Of a stretch of DNA of 64,000 nucleotides, positions 53,921 through 64,000 are shown one piece after another. Made by a program: the position numbers and the translations under genes. This DNA comes from Methylobacterium sp. J-048. Lineage in GTDB: Bacteria; Pseudomonadota; Alphaproteobacteria; Rhizobiales; Beijerinckiaceae. The stretch lies in the NCBI RefSeq assembly GCF_022829515.1, contig NZ_JAKSYL010000296.1:1-64000 (forward strand), in the 5' to 3' direction. The notes beneath the pieces are model-generated. The model saw only the letters and a program-made list of their open reading frames with translations, did not search any database and was not told the DNA's origin. Each line of letters starts with the position of its first letter. Position 1 is the first letter of the stretch.

Positions 53921-54169
53921 GTGTCCGAAGTCACCGATCTGGTCCTGCCGGTTCTTCAAAGGATGCAGAGCGACCTCGCCGAGGTGAGGCGCGACGTCGC
54001 CGCGATCAAAAGCACGCTGACGGGTCACACCGAGAAGCTCGAAGAGTTAGAGATCTACGTCGCCTACGAGACCGGCCTCGGCACACAGACGAAGGCCGAT
54101 CTCCAGTCGATCAAGAGAACGATCAAGGCCATGGAGCAGCGGCTGAGCGCGCTGGAATCCTCGCCCTGA
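53921..54169 (+). CDS. Small coiled-coil protein between pdhC and lpd
   Basis: 82 residues from a GTG at 53921, chosen because a GGAGG site lies 7 bp upstream; an ATG at 53903 overlaps that site. The sequence is almost all heptad-like helix (LQRMQSDLAEVRRDVAAIKS and LQSIKRTIKAMEQRLSALE). No catalytic motif is visible. Similar short coiled-coil proteins are often annotated as hypothetical. Operon position suggests co-expression with pyruvate dehydrogenase. Confidence 0.75.
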   Translation: MSEVTDLVLPVLQRMQSDLAEVRRDVAAIKSTLTGHTEKLEELEIYVAYETGLGTQTKADLQSIKRTIKAMEQRLSALESSP

Positions 54170-54228
54170 TCGCCGCCGAGCGGAACGACGGTACGGGCGA
54201 GCGCCCGACAGCGGAGAGCTGAGACACG

Positions 54229-55668
54229 ATGTCCGACACCTACGACATCCTTATCATCGGCGCCGGCCCCGGCGGCTACGTCACGGCGATCCGGGCGGCG
54301 CAGCTCGGCTACAAGACCGCGGTGGTCGACCGGGAGCACCTGGGCGGCATCTGCCTGAACTGGGGCTGCATCCCCACCAAGGCGTTGCTGCGCTCGGCCG
54401 AGATTTTTCATTACTTCCAGCATGCCGGCGATTACGGCCTCACCGCGGAGAAGGTAGGGTTCGACACCGCCGCCATCGTCAAGCGCTCGCGCGGCGTCTC
54501 GGGCCGGCTCAACGGCGGCGTCGGGATGCTGCTCAAGAAGAACAAGGTCGACGTGATCTGGGGCGAGGCCTCGGTCGACAGCGTCGCGAAGGGCAACCAG
54601 CCCGGGCAGGTCACCGTCAAGGAGACCAAGCGCGCCGAGGCCCCGAAGGGCGCCAAGGGCGCCGGCAGCTACCAGGCCAAGCACATCATCGTGGCCACCG
54701 GCGCCCGGCCCCGGGCTATCCCCGGGATCGAGCCCGACAAGAAGCAGATCTGGACCTATTACGAGGCCATGGTCCCCGAGACGATGCCCAAGAGCCTGCT
54801 CGTCATGGGCTCGGGCGCGATCGGCATCGAGTTCGCCTCGTTCTACCGGACCATGGGCGCCGAGGTGACCGTGGTCGAGCTGCTGCCGCAGATCCTGCCG
54901 GTGGAGGATGCCGAGATCGCCGGCCTCGCCCGCAAGCGCTTCGAGAAGCAGGGCATCAAGATCCTCACCGGCGCCAAGGTGACCAAGGTCGAGAAGGGCG
55001 CCGATTCCGTCACGGCGACCATCGAAGGCGGCGACGGCAAATCACAAACCATCACGGCCGAGAAACTGATCTCGGCGGTGGGCGTCGTCGGCAACATCGA
55101 GAATATCGGCCTGGAGAAGCTCGGGGTAACGATCGACCGCGGCATCGTCGTCACCGACGGGCTCGGCCGGACCAACGTCCCCGGCCTCTACGCCATCGGT
55201 GACGTCGCCGGGCCGCCGATGCTGGCCCACAAGGCCGAGCACGAGGGCGTCATCTGCATCGAGACCATCAAGGGCCTGCACACCCACCCGATGGACAAGG
55301 CCAAGATCCCGGGCTGCACCTATTGCCAGCCGCAGATCGCCAGCGTCGGGCTCACCGAGGCCAAGGCCAAGGAGCTGGGCTTTGCCGTGAAGGTCGGCCG
55401 CTTCCCATTCGCGGGCAACGGCAAGGCGATCGCGCTCGGCGAGCCGGACGGGCTGATCAAGACGGTGTTCGACGCCAAGACCGGCCAGCTGCTCGGCGCC
55501 CACATGGTCGGCGCCGAGGTGACCGAGCTGATCCAGGGCTACGTGGTGGCGATGAACCTCGAGAGCACCGAGGAGGAGCTGATGCACACGGTGTTCCCGC
55601 ACCCGACGCTCAGCGAGATGATGCACGAGAGCGTGCTCGACGCGTATGGCAAGGTGATCCACAGCTGA
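54229..55668 (+). CDS. lpdA: Dihydrolipoamide dehydrogenase (E3)
   Basis: 479 residues. E3 reoxidises the lipoyl groups with FAD and NAD+. Visible marks are the FAD motif IIGAGPGGYV (9-18), the redox disulfide Cys42/Cys47 (GGICLNWGCIPT), the NAD motif VMGSGAIGIEFASF, the second FAD motif YAIGDVAGPPMLAHKA and the catalytic His in FPHPTLSEMMHES. It is the last gene of the pdh group. Confidence 0.97.
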   Translation: MSDTYDILIIGAGPGGYVTAIRAAQLGYKTAVVDREHLGGICLNWGCIPTKALLRSAEIFHYFQHAGDYGLTAEKVGFDTAAIVKRSRGVSGRLNGGVGMLLKKNKVDVIWGEASVDSVAKGNQPGQVTVKETKRAEAPKGAKGAGSYQAKHIIVATGARPRAIPGIEPDKKQIWTYYEAMVPETMPKSLLVMGSGAIGIEFASFYRTMGAEVTVVELLPQILPVEDAEIAGLARKRFEKQGIKILTGAKVTKVEKGADSVTATIEGGDGKSQTITAEKLISAVGVVGNIENIGLEKLGVTIDRGIVVTDGLGRTNVPGLYAIGDVAGPPMLAHKAEHEGVICIETIKGLHTHPMDKAKIPGCTYCQPQIASVGLTEAKAKELGFAVKVGRFPFAGNGKAIALGEPDGLIKTVFDAKTGQLLGAHMVGAEVTELIQGYVVAMNLESTEEELMHTVFPHPTLSEMMHESVLDAYGKVIHS

Positions 55669-55816
55669 CGGTCGATGCCGGCGCGGAGGCGGCTCGCTCG
55701 CTCCGCGCCTTGGTTACGCGCACAGCCGCCCGAAGGCACGTCGTGCTCCGGGCTCGCTCAGCTCCACGCGCAAAGATGACGGCTGTGGCGAGCGCTTTGG
55801 AAATCCCAACCTCACT

Positions 55817-55939
55817 CCTCATCCTGAGGTGCCCGGCGATCGAAGATCGCTGGGCCTCGAAGGAGGGCTCCAGGGATCACAGAGCCCTCTGGAGTGCTCC
55901 TTCGAGGCCTCCGCTTCGCTGCCGCACCTCAGGATGAGG
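55817..55939. repeat. 123-bp inverted-repeat element, copy 2
   Basis: CCTCATCCTGAGGTG (55817-55831) and CACCTCAGGATGAGG (55925-55939) bound an element of the same length and plan as 40864-40986. It again lies between convergent genes. Internal bases differ more than the ends. Confidence 0.85.
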
Positions 55940-55970
55940 GTGAGGGTGGGACGACCCGCGCAACCCGCCG

Positions 55971-56186
55971 CTAGGTCGGCGACTCGGTGTTCGAGCGTGA
56001 CCAAGCCGTCAGGGCGAGGCTCACGCCCTGGAACAGGGCGATCACGAACAGGGTCGCGACGCTGCCACCGATGGGGATCAGCACCAGGGCCCAGGGGTCG
56101 AAGCCCCGGACCAGCAAGAGCGTGATGGCGCTTCCGATCACGGACGCGATGATCATGCGAAAAATGCAGCATTCCGACGGTTGCAT
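55971..56186 (-). CDS. Small two-helix membrane protein
   Basis: 71 residues. A GGGAGG ribosome site lies 4-5 bp before the ATG at 56186. Two hydrophobic helices (about 11-28 and 32-58) are joined by a short loop (RGFDPWA). I do not recognise a family. The very good ribosome site and membrane pattern support it as a real gene; upstream DNA is AT-rich (56210-56250), as expected for a promoter. Confidence 0.65.
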   Translation of the reverse strand: MQPSECCIFRMIIASVIGSAITLLLVRGFDPWALVLIPIGGSVATLFVIALFQGVSLALTAWSRSNTESPT

Positions 56187-56480
56187 GATCCCTCCCGGTC
56201 GGCAGCCCCCCGTATCATAATTGAAACTTTAACCACATTATGCAACCGTAAATAGTACGCAGCACACAGGGTTGCGGGGACTGGTCCGTTTCATGATCCC
56301 GGTGGCCGTACCGATCGGTGGGCAGGCGCTTCCCGGATCCATACGGGCTCGTCGGAAGCGACGATCAACCTTCGCCGGCAATTCGCGGCGCCCGAGGCCC
56401 GAGGCCCGGCAGTGGAGACCGGTTTCCAGAAACGGTCAAGCGAACGCCCGGGCGGGAGCCCGGAACGGCGCGGTGGCGCC

Positions 56481-56705
56481 TCAGCCGGAGCCGCGCTCCA
56501 CCGGCTCCGCCTGGTCCTGCGAGGGCACGTAGGCGCACCATTCGCAGATGCCCCGCTCGGCGCCCCGGCGGGCATTGCGCTGCGAACAGAGCGGGCAGAC
56601 GAGCAGGATCAGCCGGCCGCCGGACCGCAGCGCGAGCCCGCGCCCCCGGAACGTGACCTCCGTGGCCTCGTCGCCGGCCCGTCGATCGCGCGTCCTGTCG
56701 CTCAT
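56481..56705 (-). CDS. Small zinc-ribbon-like protein
   Basis: 74 residues from the ATG at 56705. Two CxxC knuckles (CPLC and CEWC, about 35-38 and 52-55, CPLCSQRNARRGAERGICEW across) suggest a zinc ribbon. The start is not supported by a strong ribosome site, and the frame is open upstream to 56819. A real gene is likely because of the paired cysteines, but the function is unknown. Confidence 0.6.
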   Translation of the reverse strand: MSDRTRDRRAGDEATEVTFRGRGLALRSGGRLILLVCPLCSQRNARRGAERGICEWCAYVPSQDQAEPVERGSG

Positions 56706-56941
56706 CGGGCGCCCGTCAAACCGCCCGGCATCCCGGCGGGGGATGCGATCCCGACCTTCGATTCGCTCTGCATGCGGCGCTGCTCCCGAACGCGTCCTAG
56801 GATACAAGTGCCGGGCCAACGAATGGCTCCGCTTGGGCTATCGCCAAGCGGGAATGGGATGTGCAAAGCCACGGGATGCACCCGAGGCGAATCCTCCCTA
56901 TGGAGGCGGCTTCGCGCAGGGTAGGGGCGGTCGGGGATACG

Positions 56942-57937
56942 ATGGCGGAGCACGCTGAGACGACGGCCGCGCGCGGCGTACCGACTTTCGCGGATGTCGC
57001 CCGGGCGGCGGAGCGCATCGCAGGAATCGCCCATCGCACCCCCGTGCTGACCTCGCGCACCGCGGATGCGCAGACCGGCGCAAACCTGTTCTTCAAGACC
57101 GAGAACCTGCAGCGGGGCGGGGCCTTCAAGTTCCGCGGGGCCTACAATGCGATCAGCGCCCTGCCGGAGGCGGTCCGCGCCCGCGGGGTGCTGTCGTTCT
57201 CCTCGGGCAACCACGCCCAGGCGATCGCCCTGGCGAGCCGGCTGCTCGGCATCCCGGCGACCATCGTCATGCCGGGGGACGCCCCGGCGGCGAAGATCGC
57301 GGCGACCCGGGGCTACGGCGCCGAGGTCGTGCTGTACGACCGCTACAGCCAGGATCGCGAGGCGCTCGGGCGCGAGATCGCCGAGCCCCGGGGCATGACG
57401 GTGATCCCACCGTTCAACCACCCGGACGTGATCGCCGGGCAGGGGACCCTGGCCCAGGAGCTGATCGAGGAGGTCGGTCCCCTCGATATGCTGGTGGCGT
57501 GCCTCGGCGGCGGCGGCCAGCTCGCGGGCTGTGCGCTCGCGGCCGCCGCCCTGTCGCCCGGCTGCCGGGTGATCGGCGTCGAGCCGGAGGCCGGCAATGA
57601 CGGGCAGCAATCGTTCCGGACCGGCCAGGTCGTGACCATTCCGGTGCCCCGGACCATCGCCGACGGGGCGCAATCCACGGCGCTCGGCGACCTCACCTTC
57701 GCGATCATCCGCCGGGACGTGACTGACATCGTCACGGTGTCGGACGCGCAGCTCGTCGCGACCATGCGGTTCTTCGCCGAGCGGATGAAGCTTCTGGTCG
57801 AGCCGACCGGGTGTCTGGCGGCGGCCGCCGTGCTGCACGGGCTGGTCGACGTGAGGGCCAAGCGCGTCGGCGTGGTGATCAGCGGCGGCAACGTCGATCT
57901 CGCCAGCTTCGCGCGGCTGGTGGGCGAAACGGCCTGA
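56942..57937 (+). CDS. Threonine/serine dehydratase-family PLP enzyme
   Basis: 331 residues from the ATG at 56942. A fold-type II PLP enzyme: PLP lysine Lys63 in GAFKFRGAYNA, FSSGNHAQAIALASR, the glycine loop CLGGGGQLAG and VVISGGNVDL at the end. The family includes threonine dehydratase (IlvA/TdcB), serine racemase and threo-3-hydroxyaspartate ammonia-lyase. There is no C-terminal ACT regulatory domain, so it is the catabolic or racemase-like type. The substrate cannot be settled. Confidence 0.9.
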   Translation: MAEHAETTAARGVPTFADVARAAERIAGIAHRTPVLTSRTADAQTGANLFFKTENLQRGGAFKFRGAYNAISALPEAVRARGVLSFSSGNHAQAIALASRLLGIPATIVMPGDAPAAKIAATRGYGAEVVLYDRYSQDREALGREIAEPRGMTVIPPFNHPDVIAGQGTLAQELIEEVGPLDMLVACLGGGGQLAGCALAAAALSPGCRVIGVEPEAGNDGQQSFRTGQVVTIPVPRTIADGAQSTALGDLTFAIIRRDVTDIVTVSDAQLVATMRFFAERMKLLVEPTGCLAAAAVLHGLVDVRAKRVGVVISGGNVDLASFARLVGETA

Positions 57938-58059
57938 CGCGCCGAATGCCGCGGACCTGTGGCCCGTCCGTGGTGGACCGGACGGGGACGGATGCTTATC
58001 TTGTCCCTGTCAGAATACGCGCTCCCGGGCCTTGAACCCGGATGGGCGGGAGGGTGACG

Positions 58060-58437
58060 ATGTTTACTGGCTTCAAGGTTCTTTCGCTGACCGATCGCGC
58101 AGCCGAGCGGATCAAGGCGATCATGGCGGATGCCGACCGGCCCATCGCCGGCCTGCGGGTCGGCGTGCGCAACGGCGGCTGCGCCGGCATGTCCTACACG
58201 ATGGAATATGCCGAGGCGGTCAAGCCCGGCGAGGACGTGGTCGAGGATCGCGGCGTCCGGGTGTTCGTGGATCCCAAGGCGGTGCTGTTCCTGCTCGGCA
58301 CCGAGATGGACTTCACCACCACCAAGCTCGCCTCGCAGTTCGTGTTCAACAACCCGAACCAGACCTCGGCCTGCGGCTGCGGTGAATCGGTGGCAATCAC
58401 GCCGGTCTCGGAGGACCGGATCCCGGCGCGGGTCTGA
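58060..58437 (+). CDS. HesB/IscA-family iron-sulfur cluster assembly protein
   Basis: 125 residues from the ATG at 58060 with a GGGAGG site. A-type carrier: the three conserved cysteines are Cys41 (NGGCAGMSY), Cys105 and Cys107 (SACGCGES). It receives a nascent Fe-S cluster and passes it to targets. No isc or suf genes are adjacent in the window; alphaproteobacteria often place a SufA/IscA paralogue apart. Confidence 0.92.
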   Translation: MFTGFKVLSLTDRAAERIKAIMADADRPIAGLRVGVRNGGCAGMSYTMEYAEAVKPGEDVVEDRGVRVFVDPKAVLFLLGTEMDFTTTKLASQFVFNNPNQTSACGCGESVAITPVSEDRIPARV

Positions 58438-58446
58438 CGGCAGCTC

Positions 58447-59508
58447 TCAGGCCACCTGCGAGAGCGGATCGACCGCGTCGTCCACGACGCGGTTCCGACC
58501 CGCGCGCTTGGCTGCGAACATGCACAGATCCGCCCGCTCCAGCAGCGAGGCCGGGCTGTCCTGGCCATGCAGGACCGCGAGGCCGAGCGAGACCGTGACC
58601 TTGCCGAGCGATTCCCCGGTCGAGCGCTTGACCAGCTCCCGGCCCATCACGCTGGCCCGGACCTTTTCGGCGACCTGCCGGGCCAGGGCGCGGTCGGTGC
58701 CCGGAAGCACGATGCCGAATTCCTCGCCGCCGAACCGGGCGAGCAGCGCCGGCTTGCCGGCCGTCTCGCGCATGACGATCGCCACCAGCCGCAGCACCTG
58801 ATCGCCCGTGAGGTGGCCGTAAAGGTCGTTGAAGCGCTTGAAGAAGTCGATATCGAGGACGATCAGGCTCATCGGGGCGGCGCCGGCGCGGGCGGCCTCC
58901 ACGGAGGCCTTCAGCGTCTCCTCGAAATGCTTGCGGTTCGACAGGCCGGTGAGCGCGTCGGTCAGGCTCTCGAGCCGGCTCACCTCCAGCTTCTCGCGCA
59001 GGGTCTCGATCTCGCTGCGGGTCTCGCGCATCCGCGCTTCCAAGACCCGGTTGTTCACCGCGACCTCGCGCGTGGTGGAAACCAGGGTCGAGACGATCTC
59101 GCCGAGCCGCGCCCGGGTCGGCAGGCCCTCCTGCGCGAGATCCTGGGCCAGGCTGCGCAGGGCCTCGCCGTATTGCGCGGTCGAGCCGAGGGACAGGTCC
59201 AATATCTCGGTCACCGCGGCGATCTCGTCGAGCATCCCACGGCTGATATCGCCGGTGGCGCTCGTGAGCTGCCGGCCATCGAGATAGGTCTCGTGGAGGT
59301 CGTCGATGTCGGCTTCCGTGAGGCAGCCATTCTGCGTGGTCAGGCGCTTGACCGCATCGCCAAGCAGCGGCAGCTCGCCCGACACGTAGGCGTACCAAAC
59401 CGCGTAGGCGCGGGGGGTCGCCGAGGGACCGTAATCCCGAATCAGATCATGGGCCCGCTTCGCCAGGGCGAAGCTGCGGTCGCGATCCGAATAGGTCTCC
59501 TGGCTCAT
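58447..59508 (-). CDS. Diguanylate cyclase (GGDEF), degenerate inhibitory site
   Basis: 353 residues, soluble. Residues 1-150 form a helical sensor region, 150-180 a coiled-coil linker, and about 182-345 a GGDEF domain starting DALTGLSNRKHFEE with the active GGEEF at 260-264. It makes cyclic di-GMP from two GTP. The usual RxxD inhibitory site just before the active loop is replaced by Gly251 and Ala254, so product inhibition is probably lost. It ends 9 bp from the convergent IscA-like gene. Confidence 0.92.
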   Translation of the reverse strand: MSQETYSDRDRSFALAKRAHDLIRDYGPSATPRAYAVWYAYVSGELPLLGDAVKRLTTQNGCLTEADIDDLHETYLDGRQLTSATGDISRGMLDEIAAVTEILDLSLGSTAQYGEALRSLAQDLAQEGLPTRARLGEIVSTLVSTTREVAVNNRVLEARMRETRSEIETLREKLEVSRLESLTDALTGLSNRKHFEETLKASVEAARAGAAPMSLIVLDIDFFKRFNDLYGHLTGDQVLRLVAIVMRETAGKPALLARFGGEEFGIVLPGTDRALARQVAEKVRASVMGRELVKRSTGESLGKVTVSLGLAVLHGQDSPASLLERADLCMFAAKRAGRNRVVDDAVDPLSQVA

Positions 59509-59599
59509 CCGTAACCTGCGGTCCGGGGCCGCCGGTGGATCACGTGACGGCCCAAAACCAATCTAGTCCGCGTTCGTAGCCGGAACGTTAAACCAGACG

Positions 59600-61243
<1,644 letters not shown>

Positions 61244-61428
61244 CTGCGTTCAGGAACCGTTGCGCGCCCGGCCGGCGCGATGGACACCGTCGCGGCAACG
61301 GCTCGGGAAGGCTCTGATAGGGCGCACGAACGCTCCCGTGGCCGCGGGGCGCATGGGCAAGTCAGTTAGGGGCTTGGCGCGGCTTGTCAATCTCGCAATG
61401 CGCGCATCCGGGTCCCACGCACAGCCGA

Positions 61429-61779
61429 TCAGGGCTGGCGGCGGTCCAGGGCGGGCAGCAGGCACGGATCGAGGCGGATCGCCCGCGCGGCGCCGGCGGC
61501 CGCGATCGAGCCGGTGGTCTCCGGATCGGCCGGGAGGCCGCGTCCGTCCAGGGCAAGCCGTGCCGGCGCCGGGTCGGCCTGGGTCAGCCGGGCGAGCTGG
61601 TGGGTCGCGACGAGCGCGAGCAGCCCGACGAAGGCCGAGATGCGGAGCGCCCAGGCCAAGGATCCCGCGGGCCGGTCCGGCGACTTCGCGCCGAGGTTCG
61701 ACGGGACGCCGGTCTCCGTCTCGGCGGCGGGTCGGCGGGTTCCGAAGGGTTTCGTGGGCCGTTCGCCGGGCGCGAGCAT
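61429..61779 (-). CDS. Single-membrane-helix protein of unknown function
   Basis: 116 residues from the ATG at 61779 with an AGAGGA ribosome site 7 bp upstream. One membrane helix (about 43-60, LRISAFVGLLALVATHQL) divides a basic N-terminal part from an Ala/Pro-rich C-terminal part. I do not recognise a domain. It is separated from rhlE by 185 bp. Confidence 0.6.
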   Translation of the reverse strand: MLAPGERPTKPFGTRRPAAETETGVPSNLGAKSPDRPAGSLAWALRISAFVGLLALVATHQLARLTQADPAPARLALDGRGLPADPETTGSIAAAGAARAIRLDPCLLPALDRRQP

Positions 61780-62233
61780 GAACGATCCTCTCCGCCACCA
61801 TCGCCGCCAAGCCGCGGGACCGGCCAGGGGTGATGCCGGCAGGTTTAAACAGGTGATGCCGGCAGGCTTAAGGGAACAGGGTTAACCGGCGGCTTACGCA
61901 AGACCGGCCCGCGACGCGCCGAGCGTCCCGAAATAAAACGCCACCTCCGAGGCCCGCTCGCGGGACTCTCATCAATGCGGACTCCGAATCGGCCAGATCC
62001 TGCAACGGACCGACACGGCGGTTCCAGCTAGTCTTCAGGTTTTGTTAGAAGTCTGATGCAGCTTCCGATACCCGGCTGCCTGCCGATGATGGGAATGTGC
62101 GCGCGTAACCTTCACCTTTCGTTGACGAGATCGGGCTAGTCTCGCAGGGCTTGTTGCAGGAAAGCGACAGACCCGCCGACCTAGAGCGCCTAGAAGGCAG
62201 CCGGCTCAAGCCAACCCCAGGACCAATGGCACC
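61780..62233. other. Intergenic region before the outer-membrane protein gene
   Basis: 454 bp without a gene. At 61829-61870 a unit of about 23 bp beginning GGTGATGCCGGCAGG is repeated twice in tandem. The promoter of the beta-barrel gene must lie in the last 200 bp, but no confident -35/-10 pair was found. Confidence 0.5.
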
Positions 62234-63100
62234 ATGAAAAAAGTTCTTCTTGCATCGACCGTTCTCGTCGGCCTGACCGCCGCGGCTTCCGCGGCCGACC
62301 TGCCGCGTCGCGCTGCGCCGCCGCCGGTGTTCACGCCGGTGCCGGTGTTCACCTGGACGGGCTTCTACGTCGGCGTTAACGCCGGCTACGGCTTCGATGC
62401 CAGCAGCCGCAACACCACCAACTACGCCCTGCCGGCCGGCTCGCTGATCAACTCGGCTGGCACCAACGCCGTCGTCAGCGTCAACAACCGCAGCAACAAC
62501 GACGGCTTCACCGGCGGCGCGCAGATCGGCTACAACTACCAGTTCACGCCGGGCTCCGGCGTCGTGGTCGGCATCGAGGCTGACGCCCAGTACGTCGACT
62601 TCGCCCGCCGCGCCAACGCCACCCAGAACTACGGCGTCGTCGGCGCCCCGGGCTTCGCGTTCTCGGCCCCCCGCGCCTTCGTCGCCACCAGCGGCAACGG
62701 CCTCGACTACTTCGGCACCGTGCGCGGCCGCCTCGGCTACGCCTTCGACCGGACCCTCGTGTACGCCACCGGCGGTTACGCCTACGGCTCGGGCCAGGAC
62801 GACCAGAACTTCGCTGGCAACCGCTTCCGCGACAGCTTCCGCTCCGGCTACGCCGTCGGCGGCGGTCTCGAGTACGCCCTGCCCACCGACTCGTTCCTGA
62901 ACTTCTTCAAGTCCTCGGCCGTGACCCTGAGGGTCGAAGGCCTGTACGTGAACCTGGACCGCCAGAAGAACACCGCCGGCGGCGTGTTCTACGGCAACCT
63001 GCTGGCCCCGAACGGCACCGCCTACCTCAACGGCGCCGCCGCCAACACCGAGTTCGCCGTCGTCCGCGCCGGCGTGAACTACAAGTTCGGCTCGTACTAA
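62234..63100 (+). CDS. Outer-membrane beta-barrel protein (Omp25/RopB-like)
   Basis: 288 residues. A clear signal peptide (cleavage after ASA near 20) is followed by a Pro-rich stretch and an 8-stranded barrel starting WTGFYVGVNAGYGF and ending VRAGVNYKFGSY, with the C-terminal aromatic residue needed for insertion. Similar proteins (Omp25/31, RopB) are abundant in Rhizobiales outer membranes. Loops are Asn/Thr-rich. The upstream intergenic DNA is long, fitting strong independent expression. Codon choice is very biased, which also suggests high expression. Confidence 0.92.
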   Translation: MKKVLLASTVLVGLTAAASAADLPRRAAPPPVFTPVPVFTWTGFYVGVNAGYGFDASSRNTTNYALPAGSLINSAGTNAVVSVNNRSNNDGFTGGAQIGYNYQFTPGSGVVVGIEADAQYVDFARRANATQNYGVVGAPGFAFSAPRAFVATSGNGLDYFGTVRGRLGYAFDRTLVYATGGYAYGSGQDDQNFAGNRFRDSFRSGYAVGGGLEYALPTDSFLNFFKSSAVTLRVEGLYVNLDRQKNTAGGVFYGNLLAPNGTAYLNGAAANTEFAVVRAGVNYKFGSY

Positions 63101-63110
63101 GATCGAACCT

Positions 63111-63133
63111 CGGCGCCGGCCCAGCCGGCGCCG
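63111..63133. terminator. GC hairpin after the outer-membrane protein gene
   Basis: CGGCGCCGGC (63111-63120) and GCCGGCGCCG (63124-63133) form a perfect 10-bp stem 10 bp after the stop. There is no T-tract. Confidence 0.6.
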
Positions 63134-63205
63134 CAGCGAGGGAGGGTCCGGCTGCAAGGTCGGGCCCTTCGTCGTTTCCGGAGACCCGGTGCGACAGGGA
63201 CGACA

Positions 63206-63219
63206 GGAACGGCCGTTCC
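63206..63219. promoter_or_regulatory. 14-bp perfect palindrome upstream of the PRC-barrel gene
   Basis: GGAACGGCCGTTCC, 58 bp before the start codon. A possible operator; no known regulator assigned. Confidence 0.35.
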
Positions 63220-63276
63220 GACCTGCGATTATGCCCGTAGCGCCCGGATTGCTCGGATGCTCCGGAGCAATTCCCC

Positions 63277-63768
63277 ATGCGAAAGTCCCTCGTTTTTCTG
63301 ACGCTGGCCGTCATCGCCCTGGCCGGGTCCCCCGCCGGAGCCCAGGACGCCAGCGTGATCGGCAACAAGACGGTGCTGCCCGGCACCGGGCCCGGCACGT
63401 CGACCGGAGGCGCGGGGCGCGGGCGGCTGATGACGGCGGGAAGCGCGGAGGCCGCCGCCAAGCGGCAGGGGCTCAAGCCGGCCGCCTTCATGGCCTCCAC
63501 CATGATCGGCGTCGTGGTGCGCAATCCGGCGGGCGACAAGGTCGGCACGATCGACGACCTGCTGATTGCCGATGGCGGTGCCCTGAAAGCGGTGGTGCTG
63601 GATATCGGGGGCGTCCTGGGTCTCGGGAGCAAGCGCATCGCCGTGGAGCCCGATGCCCTCGTGCTGCGGCCGGGCGGGGATCGCTTCTCCGCCGTGCTCA
63701 ACATGAGCAAGGACACGCTCGCGGCCGCCCAGCCCTTCGACCCGGCCAAGGCGATGGCGGCGGATTAG
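63277..63768 (+). CDS. Exported PRC-barrel domain protein
   Basis: 163 residues. A signal peptide (cleavage after AGA near 22) is followed by a Gly-rich linker and a PRC-barrel (about 74-125; GVVVRNPAGDKVGTIDDLLI then LKAVVLDIGGVLGLG). PRC-barrels are found in the photosynthetic reaction centre H subunit and in RNA maturation protein RimM; exported single-domain forms are frequent in Methylobacterium, with unknown role. The short C-terminal part ends with AKAMAAD. Confidence 0.88.
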   Translation: MRKSLVFLTLAVIALAGSPAGAQDASVIGNKTVLPGTGPGTSTGGAGRGRLMTAGSAEAAAKRQGLKPAAFMASTMIGVVVRNPAGDKVGTIDDLLIADGGALKAVVLDIGGVLGLGSKRIAVEPDALVLRPGGDRFSAVLNMSKDTLAAAQPFDPAKAMAAD

Positions 63769-63847
63769 ACCGATCCGAGTCAGCGTTAAGGCATCCAGAC
63801 CTGAGCCGTCGCTAAACCTAGCGTAATGAAAGATCCTGGTTTCAAAA

Positions 63848-63889
63848 GGTCTCGGACCCAGCCCTTTCAAGGTGTTTGGATTGGGCCGC
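63848..63889 (+). repeat. Dispersed intergenic repeat, copy 2
   Basis: Matches the minus strand of 16662-16703 at 37 of 42 positions. It lies downstream of the PRC-barrel gene; the remaining window to 64000 is GC-rich intergenic DNA ending in a G-rich stretch. Confidence 0.7.
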
Positions 63890-64000
63890 GTTCGGGACGT
63901 TTCGCCAACGGGTTCACACGTCTACACTTGACGCCAACGCTTTGGAAAAGCTGGCGCTTTCCCCGCCCCCTTGCGGGGAGGGGTCAGGGGTGGGGGTGGT

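Overview
The window is GC-rich chromosomal DNA from an alphaproteobacterium of the Hyphomicrobiales, most likely Methylobacterium or Methylorubrum. The main clues are the hopanoid genes hpnH, hpnI, hpnJ, hpnK, hpnL, hpnM and hpnN, a methanofuran-type synthase (MfnF-like) next to a HisA-like protein, a pyruvate dehydrogenase operon whose E1-beta carries its own lipoyl domain, Rhizobiales-style intergenic repeats, and a perfect EcfG-type general-stress promoter. No rRNA, tRNA, CRISPR array, intact insertion sequence or phage was seen.

Layout. 1-11.5 kb: the end of a polysaccharide-export gene, then a minus-strand pair made of a very large single-module polyketide synthase (KS-AT-DH-pseudoMT-ER-KR-ACP) and an overlapping alpha-oxoamine synthase, then UDP-glucose dehydrogenase. 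11.9-14.4 kb: argB, a HAD nucleotidase and rplS. 14.4-20.3 kb: two chemoreceptors with AT-rich upstream regions flank a MltB-type lytic transglycosylase. 20.4-27.9 kb: a DUF2975/HTH pair, a PDZ lipoprotein, leuD, the divergent HisA-like and MfnF-like genes with two small followers, a toxin-antitoxin pair and an RlpA-like protein. 28-40.8 kb: hopanoid region, with hpnH (-), hpnN (+) and the operon hpnL-M-I-J-K (-); a MarR-GNAT regulator and a decayed toxin-antitoxin locus interrupt it, and a glycine-amidinotransferase-like gene is divergent from hpnL. 41-48.7 kb: secreted hydrolase, kdsA, methyltransferase, Gly/Tyr-rich secreted protein, queF, eno, adenylate cyclase and an FtsB-like protein. 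48.9-55.7 kb: pdhA-pdhB-(DUF5076)-(Uma2)-pdhC-(coiled coil)-lpd. 56-64 kb: threonine dehydratase-like enzyme, IscA-like protein, diguanylate cyclase, RhlE helicase, an outer-membrane beta-barrel and a PRC-barrel protein.

How the genes work together. HpnI, HpnK and HpnJ convert bacteriohopanetetrol to its amino-cyclitol ether; HpnL, HpnM and HpnN are linked to hopanoid or lipid trafficking. The amidinotransferase beside them has every catalytic residue of arginine:glycine amidinotransferase, so I infer that it guanidinylates the cyclitol amine. The PKS has no thioesterase, and the overlapping alpha-oxoamine synthase offers a fumonisin/sphinganine-like release by condensation with an amino acid. 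These two are the best candidates for undescribed chemistry. Three families of dispersed intergenic repeats are each present twice.
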